NCBI RefSeq assembly: GCF_018139145.2
Contig: NC_059478.1
Location: 25,575,001 to 25,639,000, forward strand
Source of the DNA: Gymnogyps californianus
Taxonomy: Eukaryota; Chordata; Aves; Accipitriformes; Cathartidae
Direction: 5' to 3'
DNA: 64,000 nucleotides
The notes under the pieces were generated by a model. It did no database searches. It worked only from the letters and a program-made list of their open reading frames with translations, and was not told where the DNA came from. Both the position numbers and the translations under genes were made by a program. Of the stretch, positions 39,051 to 51,000 are shown in pieces. Position 1 is the first letter of the stretch. Each line of letters begins with the position of its first letter.

Positions 39051-42000
39051 GCTCTTGAGTGCCTACGAGCCACCGCTGAGCTTCCCACCGAGGGGACCCC
39101 GGACAAAGCCCGAGCTCTGCCGCCCTCCCTGCAGGCACAGGGCGCCCGTCCCGTCGTGCTGCGGGAGAGGAGGCGATGCCGGTGTCCGGGACAGAGCAGG
39201 AGCTGGACCGCGGCCCCAGGCAGCCTCTCCCCGGCTGTATTTCAGCTCAGCTCAGCTCCACGAGCAACATGTCCCCACGTGGGCAGGCGCAGTCTGCAGC
39301 GTGGCACTGACAGCCCTGTCCACCGACACGCTGCCGAGCCCTGCCGCGTGGCCGGGAGCGTGCCCCGAGTCGGGGGGCTGTCTCCATCCCCTGTGACCCT
39401 GGCAGTGACAAACTCTGAGCTGGCATTTAGAGGCTTGCCTGGGGCTCGGGAAGCAAACATGTTTCCTCTTCTTTGCGGCTGAGAAAAAACCCTTGGCCAG
39501 ACCCTAGTCAGATCACAGCACGGTGACGGCAGCTGTAAGAGACGGACGGGTGACACATAGAAACTGGGTTTTTAATAACTAATTGATCTGGTAAAACCCT
39601 AGCGTAGGTGCTCGTGAGGCCGAGCCCCGGCAGCAAGAGCAGCGCTCAGGCTGAGGTTTTGGGCACCGGATGCGGTTTGGCTGGGTTTGAGGCTGAGCAC
39701 AGGGAAACAGTCCCAAACCAGCCCCCTTTATGTGGGCAAAGCCTTGGGTAAGGCTGCACTCCCCGTGCGAGGGTGGCTGTGCTGTGACAGGGTGCGAGGA
39801 GGAGCCCGGCCACTGGCAGAGGAACAATTCGCTGGCAGAGGAACGACTTGGGATTTCCATCACCGAGAGGAGGAGGAGCTTGGGGCTGCTGCTGGCTGTG
39901 TTGGCCCGTGTCTCACAGTGTTTCCTGTCCCTGGTGCCCTGGGGTACCCCCGGGGAGCCCCCTGCCCCAGCTGGCTCATAGGAGTCTTCTTGGTGCAAAG
40001 TCCAAGACTCAAACTGCTGGAATGTACCAGAATTAAGGTTGCGCTGGGTTTTTCCTGGGATCTTTCATGCTTAGTGTCCCAATCCTAAAGTCCCTTCACG
40101 GCCTCAGGAAATGGCACCTATGCAGCTGGCCTGGCCCTTGTCCTCATGGCTTTTGGATCCGCTAGCTAATCCCAGCCACAGTTGAGAGAGCAAACGTTTT
40201 GCGAAAATAGGTGGCATGGAAGAGATGCCACCAATAAAAAAATGCCCCATGGCAAGCACGACCCTTAATGAGACACCAGAGGATCCCAGCAGGACAGTGA
40301 TGGGGGAAGGGAAAGGTTTGCCCGGAGATTGGCCCCAACGTCGACAGTCCCTAGAGAAACCCATCCAAAACCGGGCTTGTCCCAGCTCTGTGAGCTGGTC
40401 TCTGCCCTGCTCCCGGCGCAGATCCCCTTGGACCCCCCTGTCCAGCAGCGCCTGCTCCAGCTCCCCAGCCAGGTTTGCTGCGGGGCCACAGAGGGGCTCA
40501 GGCTGCCGCGTCCCCCGCTCTCTGCCCACCCCCGCCTCTCAATGCAGCCTTTCTTCACTGCCTGCGGAAATCCACTTCCTCCAGCACCGTTAGCCTTACA
40601 AATAAAACCCCGGAGTAATTTTGGTCTGGGCATTTTGCTGCCTCCCCCTCCTGTGCTGAGCTGCCTCGCAAGCGGAGGGGACAGCACGGGGCCGGGAGCG
40701 GCGCGAGTGCATAAAGCCCGGTCTGTCGGCGCCCGGGGCCATGCACACAGGCGGGCAGTGTGTCCGCTTGCAGAGTCCCGCAGCCGATTTGCCATGATTT
40801 TTTTCCCCTTGTTTGCCCAGGGCGAGGGGGAGTGGATGGACCCAACCCCACCCTGGCTGGACGGCTCCAGCTCTCCTGCACCCAGAATTGAGCCACAGCT
40901 CGGTCCTCTCCTCAGGGCGGTACCTCCGGCTGCGTGGGGTAACCACCGACCCTGCAGCCCCCGCCCAGCCCCATCATATCGTGCCGTCGCTCTTCGAGGC
41001 CATTTCTGCACATGCTCTTTCCCCAGCCCCAGGTGCAGGGTGGATCTTGGCTCCCTGCTGCCCTTCCAAGGCCTGAGCTGCTGGGCAGGGGCGAAGCACT
41101 CGCCTCCTTCAGCTCCCTTGGCCCCATCCCTCCAGGCAAAAGGGAGCAGGGACGATCCAAAGCACGGAGGCCCCTCTCCTTCCTTTCCACCGAGACCCTC
41201 TGGGTGGGCAGATGCAGTTCTTGCTGCAGGGGTTTCCACGGGGCCGCCTTGCGGTGACGCTGGCCGCCTTCGTCCCCACCACACTCTGTGGGGCAGCTCT
41301 CATAAGGCTCAGCACTGCTCGGGTCTGGGGCCGGGTCCTGAGCCCTGTGGGGCTGCTCAGGGCAGGGCCAGGGCACGTGCTTGCCCTGCATGACCCAAAC
41401 TACGGCTGCTGAGGGCAGGATGTGTCCTCCAAGCCCCACGGCCCATGAAACCAGCAGCCACGCAGCTGGGGGCTGCTCAGGGCTGGGCAGATTTCCTGAT
41501 GTCCAGACTCCCCCCAGCTCATGCCATACTGCACTGGTGACCAGGCTCCCTGCTGACATGAGGCTGCTATTAAGGCAACTAGCTAATTAATTTTCTCCTA
41601 ATGACATGAGTGCTTCCTCCACTGCAGCTGTGACTCCCAAGATAAGCAGGGCCAGGGTTGGCTGATGCCAGAGCTCTCTGCTGTTGCTGTATTATTGGGG
41701 TTACGGAGCCCCAGACAAGGGCAGGCTTCCCAGGCCTTGGGTGCCGTGTGTGTCCCCAGCAGCCTCTGCGCAAAGAGATCTTCATCACAGCTCAGTCCCT
41801 CCACCGAGGAACAAAGTAAACAATGTGGGAGCCTCCTGGGCACCTTTCTGCCAAGCAGGGTGCTTTGTAGCTGCATGCAGCCAGTGGAAAATAACTGGCT
41901 GGTGTGACAGTGGTGGCTGAGCAAGGCAGCTTGCTCTCCCCTTTTGCCCTGCCACGGGAATTCGGGATAAGCCCCCTCGCCTCTAAATGGGGGATCAGTG

Positions 42001-45000
42001 ATGGGGCTTCATGCAAACATGTGGGAAAGCAGTTTCTTGTATCTCTCCCTGCCCCAGCTGGGTGGGGAAGGGCTCCTGTGGCAGGGCTAGTGCCACCCTG
42101 GGGTGCTGCATCCTGCAGGCAGGCGCTCGGGCGGGCACTGCCCGCCTCCCCAGCTCAGGCTCCAGCACCGCTGCGTGCTCTGGGCATGTCTGTGCTGCTT
42201 TAATGGGTTTTCCTAGTACTGAAGAACCTGTGCTCGGCATTTATGGCACGGTTTCCAGTGCTGCTCACCTCTGCTCTCGCAACTCTTGCTCTGCCCTGCT
42301 CTGCCATGCCACCATTGGCTGGTTGTCCCTGTCCCAAATGCAGTGCCATCAAACGAGGCGGTAGCACTGGCTCCCCTTTTTGCTCCCCAGGGGTTCAAGC
42401 CTGAGGCCCAGCATCTGCAGATGCCCTGGGGAAGTGTCCTCCTGCCTGCCCCGGGCCAGTTGGGTGCTGGGCTGTCCCTCCCCAGCACTGCGCTCGCTTG
42501 CTGCCCCATATCTAATCTGAGCCCCGTCTCGTGCTCGGCTCGTGGCCACCTGCCTATCGGGCTGGAAGGAGCTTCTCAGTCAGGAGTCTCGGTTTCTATT
42601 CCTGTCCCTTACCGCAGCCCTTGCTTTACAGCATGCCTGGCCTGGCCACTTTCCAGGGCTGCGCTCAGCACCCCAGTTCCGCCCCCCCCAGTTTTGCTGC
42701 CTGCGCAACAGGGCACGGCTCAGCTCGCAGAGGCCACATGGGGTGCAGTGAATTAACTTGCTGCCGCGCAAGAGCTCCACTGTGGTCCCCAAGCGGGCTG
42801 CAAGGTCTGATCTGTCCCTGCACCCCACGCCCGGACTCCTCGCAGCAGACAGAGCCAGTTCAGCCTCTCTCTGCCGGGATGGGGATGGGGACAGTCCCGG
42901 CATCAGCCCTGGCAGGGAGAGCGCTGGAGCCCGCAGCAAATGCAACCCAGCGGCATCCTGCCTCCATCAAGGTCCTGCAAGGTACCAAACTGGAGCTGAG
43001 TTTACAAAGCAGTTGCCCTTCGTACCGGATCTGTCTCTCTGAGCCTCGCTTTGTTGCGAGGAGGGTGTTGCCCTACAGCATCCCTGGGTGCATCTGGCAC
43101 CTACCTGAAGGGCTCTAGAAATCTCTTCTGCCACTTGTTTTTTTTTTTTATTCCAAGCTCTGAGTTAAGGAGAAGAGGTCAGGCTTGGCTGGTATCTAAT
43201 CAGCAGCTGCTCCGGTTTTTAAACCAGCTGCTCTGGTTTTAAATGAAATGAAGAGCCTTGGTTTTAAATCCCACTATACGGTTTTATTTGCATTTATACT
43301 CAAGCTCTTTTTCCTTGAAGAGGTTGTTTAATTACCGTTGGTTGGTAACCATAAAAATGTAATAACTGGCAACAAAAGATAATTTCTACACTTAATGGAG
43401 TACTTTGCTAAGCAATAGGATATAATATAATTGCTTAAATACGTATAGGTTACAGCTTATGCTGTTACTTTTTAAACATTATATTAATTTTGCATTTTAC
43501 TAGGTTGTTTGCGACTTGAGCTGTTACACTTAAATGGAAATTGAATTCAGTTAGTGCACAAAAATAGCATTTTAGAAGGGTTTGGGTGCCTTTTCAATGA
43601 ATCAGAGTAGTGGTTTGACATGCATTCTGTAGGAAGCTGATTTAAGTGAGGTGCTATCCGCAGACAGTGACAGCCTGCGCGGGAGGATACATCCGCACCA
43701 GGGAGTCCTGCTCCCACGGACGCTTTTTCTGAAATCCTGGGTGGACCCTTTCTCATCTTTGTGCTCAGCTCTCAGCTGGGTCTCTGTTCGCCTCTTCCAG
43801 CGGTGACTGCAGCCTGCACCCCACTGCCCTGCTCTGCCTCGAGCCCCGGCAGCCAGCCTGCCGCTGGCTTCCTTACCTTACGTGGCTCTCCTACTTCTCA
43901 CCCTAAGAGGGATTTTAGAAACGGTGGTAAAGCCTATGGATTGGAGTCAGGTTTGTGTTGACCCTTGGGGAGCTCAGGCTGCTGTTTCTGGCTGAGATAG
44001 GAAGAAGGGTGCAGAGGATGCTGTTGGGACTGGGGCAGGAGGGTTGTGGCAAGAGCTCGTCCGCAGGCTGGTCCAGCTGAGGCCCTGCTCTGTCTTGCTG
44101 CCTTATTTTATTCTGAGAAACAAATAGACAGTGGGGTGGCTGCTGTGGCAGAGGATGGAGGAGACGTCCCCGCTCTGCGTGGCTGCCCTGACACAGCAGT
44201 GATTCTCTGTGCTGGTTATGCAAACCTTCCTCAGCCCCTCGCTTGGCCCCAGCCCTGAAACTTGGGCAGGGAGCGCAAAGCAGGAATGGCCCCGTCTCCT
44301 GCAGAGCTGGCTTCCTTCACTCCTCTCCACTATGGCATATTTATACCATGACTGCTCTGGAGCTGGTGGGAGCTCGGGTTGATGCGTGGAGGTCCCTCAG
44401 TGTCGTCATGCAGCGCTGGAGAGGGGCCGAAGCCGTGGGCTGATGCTCAGAGCCCTCCCTTCCCTCGCGGAGCAGGGAGCGTTTCCCACCCTTGTCCAAG
44501 GCAGGGGCTTCTCGGCTGGCTGCATCCCTTCTCCCTTGGGGCCGCTCTCTTCCTTTGCCCCTCTCGTTTCCCAGACAGAGGTCACTGCAGTCAGCACTGT
44601 CTGATGGGAGCTGCCGCTCCAAATCCACCAGCCCTGCCCTAATGTGGTCTGAGATCGCTGGTTCTCACCACGCGCAGACTGAGCCTGGTGGTTAGCACAG
44701 ACGCGGGGCAGGAGCGGGGCTGTAGCCAGGGGACCACCAGCCAGCTCTGCTTTAGCAGGCACTGCAGCGTAACCAAAACAAACCCACCCTTGGTTCCCCA
44801 TCAGGGAAACAGAGATGCTGTTATTATCAGAGCTCTTGCTTGCAGCTGGTCCTGCTTCTTCACTTGCAGTACGGTCGTAGTTGCTTTATTATGGATCCAA
44901 GGGTGACTGCACCTTCACCAGCTGTCTTGGGGTGCTGCAACTGTCAGGCCTTGGAGGATCCCAGAGAAGGGGAAGCATCCACACTAAATCCTTCCCTTTC

Positions 45001-48000
45001 CATCCGAGACAAGAGCGGCATGGTTCCCTCTTGTCTGCAGGAGCTGATGAGGGTGATGCCTTAGGCAATGCAGCCACAGCCTCCCTGGCATGTGGTGCAG
45101 GAAGCAGAGCTCCTCCAGGAAGACGCCAGAGTAACGAGCTCTGACCTGCGTCTCTGTAAGTAACTGACAAACAGCTAAAAACATCATCGCTCAGCGACTG
45201 GAGCAGCAGCGACAGCGCTGGAGCTGGGCATTTTCCGACCTGTCGGGCACCAAGGATCCAGAGCAAACCACGGTGGTTGGACCCTGGGGGATCGCAGGTG
45301 GTGTGGGGTTTGCTGGGTCTCATCCAGCACAGCCAGCCCCAGCGGCTTCGCAGCAGAGCCGTGCTCTCCCCCACTGTACTGCAGGGTTTGCACGGGAGCT
45401 GGGTGGGAATGGGTTGCCTGTTTGGGTGATAAAACGGTGGGAAACAAAGTTGTGGCATTGCAGCAACGATGTAGCAAATCTTAATGCAAGACCCTGTGGG
45501 GGAGTATTTTTATTTTAAAACAAAACTGAAGTAAAACACATTGGTGCTTGCACTCTTAACACCCATATGCTCACAAGCACCAAGTTGCACCTATTGGGTA
45601 TTTCCCCAGGTGCTTTGCTTGATGACTGTGTGCTGGCTTTGGATGTGCCCTTACCCCTTACGAGCTGACAGACCTGAGGGTGATCTTCTGTCTGTCTACC
45701 CCGAGTGATCAGGATTTACTCACTGTCCTTTGTTTCCTTGCCCATCTTAAGGCTCTTGCCTTGTTCTCTATCTTCCCACCATCATCTCTTAATGGCTGGA
45801 GTCTTTGTGTTTGCCTGGTTTAGGCTCTCCCTTTTTTTCAGGCTCTCCTTTGTTTCCTGAGCTGGGTGTGCTGTGATGTGCTGGGCTGGATGACCTGCTA
45901 ATTCAGGTGCCATCAACACCTCCCACGCTCAAAGGCCTCCGAGCAGGTGCCCCGCTGCCCCAGCGGTTCCCCTTCCTGCTCCATACCTGCCATTTTTAAC
46001 ATCTCTTCTGCAATTCTCTACAAACCAGGTTTTACACACCACAGTGCTGTTTTACGCCAGACGCGGGCTGGCTGCTGCTACAGCACAAGCCTTTCTGCAA
46101 TGGTCCTGCTACGTTCCTGTGGGATGCAGGGCCACAGCCGCCCATCCACCCGGGCACCGCTTCCTTGGCGGTCATGGACACCGGGCAATTCTGCGGGAAG
46201 CAGCTGTGTGGCTACTTATGGAGAGAAGAGCTTAGGGAAATACTACTCCCACTAGCTCTCCCTCTTGCAGACAGTGAGGAGCTGTGTGTGCAGCCCATCC
46301 TTATTCACAGAGTGGGGGGAGCTGCTTGTCCCCACAAACCCTCCTGCCCCACAGCACCTCCTGGCAGGGATGCCAGCTCCTGACACCGCGGGGAGGTGCC
46401 CTGGCGTGTAGGGCCCAGACTCATCCGCCTTCCCCCTGGCTTTCCTCTCCTAGTCAGAAACTGGCACAACTGTTTCAGAGGTGCTCAAGCCTTTGTGCAA
46501 GACAGCTCTCCCCAAATCTTTCCTCTGCGTGACCCCAGTCACGGCTTGCCACCCCGTGGGAGGCTGCCCCAGGCACAGGCCAGCTATTCAAAGCAGCACG
46601 TAGCCAGGCTCGCCGCTGGCCGGGCACCTGGCCACCACCTTTCCTGTTTACCCCACGGTGACAGTGCAGCTCTGTGTGTGTCTCTTGCTACGCAGGAGCA
46701 GGTAGTCGGGTGTTTACAGAGAGAGCATCTGCCAATGCCCAGACGGGATCCTTCAGTGTTGCCCAGCGCAGGCTCTGGAGCTGCTGGGATCTCACCCAGC
46801 AGGCAGCGTGCTGAATAGCAGTGCTGGGTTTAGGGCTGGAACTTGTCGCATGAAGAGCTGTGAGCTTTGGTGCCTGATCCCGGGAAACGCAGTGCTGAGC
46901 TCTTCCTTGCAGGTGTTACTGGTGTAAGCGTATCCTATGCCTTAGCTCCATTTCAGAGAGCAGCTTGCTTTGTTTAGAGGCACATTCTGGCCGCAGACAG
47001 CTGGATCAAGGCGAGGCCAAAGGGAGCATCACTTACGCCTTCGGTCTTCACGTTTAAGTTGCCCCCGCTGGGGCTCCCCTTGAGAGCTTGTTTTCTGAAT
47101 GTGCTGAGCGGGGTTCTGCTGCCTGCTTGTGCATCCCCCATGGGAGCCCTCCTGGGACTGGGGCCCCGGGCTGGGGAAGCACAGCTCTGTCAGGCTGCTT
47201 CGAGGTTTTGAATTCTCCAGCTGGTCGGGGTACTGCGAAGGTCTCCTGAGAGAGATGTATTGTGTCTTTTTTTAGGGCCTGTTAAGTGCTGTAGCTGGAG
47301 AAGAGTTCTGATAACTGTGTCTGTTCCGAAGAGCTTTTAAAAACTGCTGAGATTTCCCCAAAGCCTTAGTACGGAAGTGGGCTGCTTTGTTGGTGGATGA
47401 ATGTTTCTTGGTTACAGCATCTGCCTCGGATGCTTCTCCACTGTGGAGAGAGTGGGCATGAAGATGGATTTTCTTCGGTACCTTTATTTTTTTCTGTAGT
47501 TGGCTCATCACACCTCTGTGGCTTGGGTAGAAACTTGAACAGAAATCGTCAAAACATTGACCATGCGATGTTTTTAAATTGTCTGTAGAGTCCATCCTGA
47601 TGTGGCTACATTTCTCTGTTTTCTTCCTGTTTACACCCTAAAAAACTCTCACAGGATCTGTGTTTATGAATGGGCAGTGTAAAAGCCTTGTGGTTTTCCT
47701 CCTCCTGCATGCTGTCACACCGTCTAGCGGCTGTGGATCCGGGGGGGATCCTTGCTCGCTGCAGGTTCCCGCTAGGGAAGCTGGCCCTGTTTGCTGTAGT
47801 GGGAGGCTGAGTACCTCCCCATTTCTAGGACAACAGTCGCGCTTTATGGTGGTGGTGTGTTCGTGAAGGTGGCTCCCAAAGTACACCACCAGCCCTGTTA
47901 GCTGTAGTTACTCTCTTGCTACCCATTTCACCTTTCCCTCTAGCAGCAAGCCCACACTACTACTAAGATGACTAGCAATATATGCTTTACCCTTGCCAGC

Positions 48001-51000
48001 CGCAGACTTTTTTAACATCACTTTTCTACACTTCATCGGGCCGGGGGAGCTAGAGGATCTGCTTCCACTTTTTCTCCACTTGTATTTTTTCTGCACCACT
48101 TCTGACTCTTTCTCAATGAACCAAGGAAGACTTATCTAAGTTTCTCACAGAATCAGGTCTCAGGTGGTACTTTTAAAAAAACCCAAATCTTCTAAAAAGG
48201 TTTAAGAGGTGCTCCAGGGTAGAGGGGTTAGTGATGCTGACCCCACAGAACAGGAGCACAGGGCTTGAGAGGGAGGAGGGTAAAGACAGGTCCCCTAGAG
48301 CAGGTCCCTGCCTCAGAGAGGCCAGGAGGACAGAGGAGCTATTTGAACCCCTTCCCCCAAATGTGAACCTGTGCTGGATTTGGAGTTAGGGGGATGGAGA
48401 GGTTCAATTCCTGGCCTCCTCCTCTGTTTCTCCTCTCAGTGTGGGATCTCTGATGAACTTCTCAGCATTTCTTAACTCTGTTCTGTAGGAGAGGGACAGA
48501 AGACAACAGAGACCTCGGTGACACCATCACCTTTTCTTAGCACAGTGCTAACCTCGCATCAGCCAAGGGAAGCCTCTGACTTCAGTCCAGTGACTACTGC
48601 CATCCTCGAGACAAGCCTGGAGAAAAATTTGACTGCTGCAACACTCAATGCCACTGGAGCCCACGCTATGGAGATGGAGGATGCCTCCATCCCTACCACC
48701 CCCCTGGTAGGCACCAAGGCAGAGAGACTGCAAGCTTCCACCACTGCCAGCCCCGGGGATGTCACAGTTACACAGCGTGAGCACCACAACATGAGCTTGT
48801 CAGTCAACAGCAGCACTGAAGTCCCCTCCCCTACCCCGACCGCCAGTACTCTGGAAGAAAACCAGCCCAACCATGAAGTCACAGAGCCTTTCAGCACAAC
48901 TGAAGAAATGGATGACACCAGCAGTGCAACCCCCACGCTTCCTCTGAACAGTGTGCCAGGTGAGGTTTTGCCTTTACTGCCTGTGCAGAAAGTCCTGCCC
49001 CAAGCATGCACAACCTGGAAACTTCTGTGAACTCTCATGGGAACTGGAGAGAGGGAGAAAAGGAGAATGAGCCATTAAGCACGGCCAGTTCAGTGGGACT
49101 GACTTGCAGAGGTGCTGTTAGTTCAGCATCCTCTTTGCAAACCCCATTAATTATAGTACTAATTGTGCTGGCTGCTTTCTGATGAGGACATTGATTGTGT
49201 GCAGGGAAATCCTTTATATATCTCATCCGAAACAACGTGCTTCAGCAGTGCTGCCCAGCTGGGCTCTTCCTGCACCAGGGCTGGGGGCTCGACAGGAACC
49301 TTCCCTGCTGCCTGCAGAACAGGGCAGCACACCCTCCCTTAACACAAAGCATGGAGATGGGCAGGCACAAGCATCAGCCCATCCATCCCTGGGCAACCAT
49401 GGGAACCCCTGCCCTACCTTCAGATCCCTCTGGGCAGCATGGGGACTGGCTATAGGGTCTGTGATCCCAGTCTCGCCCACCTTGGGGCCTGCCAGGCTGT
49501 CACACACCCCTGATGCAAGGCAGATATTGATTGACCATTGATTTGCATGGTGTTCATGCACAACCGCATCCTTCGCCCTGGTTTGTGTCACAAGGTCCTG
49601 CTGTTCTGTGACACACGGACACAGCCTCAGGGGATGCTGGTACCCCGTCCCTGGGCAGCCCCCTTTGTGCTCCCTGTAAGGAGGGATGAGAGACCTTTCC
49701 CAGTGTCTTGCTCTGGGGTGATCCCCAGCTCTGTGCAGAGCTGTTTGAGGCTTCTCTGCTTGTCCTTTGTCCCCAGAGGACAGGACTTGTGGGCCCAGCT
49801 GAGGTTGGCTAACATTGCAGATTGGCACATATGAAAACCAAGAGGACTTTCTAAGCACTGTGGCTTATAGCGTGGCTCAGCTGTGGCTGTGCTATAGGAC
49901 CTGCTTGTTTTCCAAAGGGTTGTCAATAAGCTGCTTTTCCTATAGTCCCAGCAGTCTTCCTTACAGCCTTGCTTCCATCTTGTCCAGTCCCACAGAACAG
50001 TGCGCTTGCACTTTATCCTTTGAAATAACTGCTTGTTCCTATTTTGCAGCAACAACTAACAGCTCTCAGCTGGGACCTTTTGATGGGCAGACCGTGGGGC
50101 CCACAGCAGCAAGGTCTGAAACTAGGCCAGGAACGAGCCCGGTGGGTGCCACAGAGGAGAGCACCATGGAGCCCAGAACCTCCTCTGCTCCCATCTCCAC
50201 CGTAGGGAGCACGCCCTCTGCTACTGCCTCCAGTACTGTGACAGTGAGACCCTCTGTGACCAGCTCCACGTCTACCAGCACAGCTGCCATCCCCACCAAC
50301 ACATCTACACTGGAGCAGCCATTAGAGCCCGTGCACGAGAAAGCTTCTGTGTTGGATGTTGATGATGACAAAAATTCAGGTAAATGCTCTGCTTTTGTCC
50401 CTGCTCTCACAAAACATGGCAAAGGGTTGGGGCTACCTCAAATTGTCTCTCGGTTGTACTGAGCAGAACCAGAAAAGACAAGGCTTTGCTTCTCCAGCCA
50501 TTGAAGGCTCTCCTTTGGCCTTATTCCCTTGGTATCCTTGCAGAGCTACCCAGTTCTCCTTTGGCCGATACAACGAGGGCTGATCCCTTGGTAATCACCG
50601 TGATCTCCGTCTTCATTGTCATGGTGGGCATCCTAGGCCTGGTGGGCTTCTTGAGATACCGCCAGCACAACAGCCGCATGGAGTTCCGGCGCCTGCAGGA
50701 CCTGCCCATGGTGAGTAATGCCTTCAGCCGAGCCTGACATGGTCTGACTTGCTACTGGCTGCTTTGCAGTTCCCCTTCTACTACATTAGCAATGCTTTGG
50801 GTATTCGCAGCAGCAAGAATGCTCATCACAACTCCTGTTCCCTCTTAGGTCCCTCTCCTTCCATCCAGGGTTTGAATCAAGACAGCAAGTCTCAAGGTTG
50901 GCCACTAAAGAAGCTCTCTGCCTTCCCCTCACTCTGCAGGGGAATGCTAAGAGGATAAATAGAAAGAGGAAGGGGAGCTCCATCCAAACTTCCCCTGAAA

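Larger units (their letters stand above)
38504..48488 (+). other. Mucin-like gene intron 1 (10 kb)
   Basis: A long GC-rich intron with no supported nested gene. The many frames of 60-350 codons on both strands, for example 40329-41393 plus opposite 40265-41284 minus, overlap each other and carry no recognisable domain. An AT-rich island at 43250-43640 and a small local duplication at 43204-43243 are listed separately. The intron ends with a pyrimidine-rich acceptor, TTAACTCTGTTCTGTAG, at 48488. Confidence 0.75.

Noticed and set aside
37814..39482. Overlapping frames of 414 and 466 codons (plus) and 404 and 310 codons (minus)
   Set aside because: They lie in a GC-rich degenerate repeat and CpG island, where stop codons are rare. 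They overlap on both strands, are Pro/Gly/Arg/Ala-rich and match no family. The real exon here is only 38437-38503.
40265..41393. Plus-strand frame of 354 codons opposite a minus-strand frame of 339 codons
   Set aside because: The two mutually antisense frames lie in the GC-rich intron and have low-complexity, Pro/Ala/Ser/Gly-rich composition, no domains and no splice support.
45860..45910. Possible CR1 retrotransposon fragment (GGGCTGGATGACCTGC)
   Set aside because: A short resemblance to the common avian CR1 3' region, but the flanking sequence does not continue the match and no terminal octamer repeats follow.
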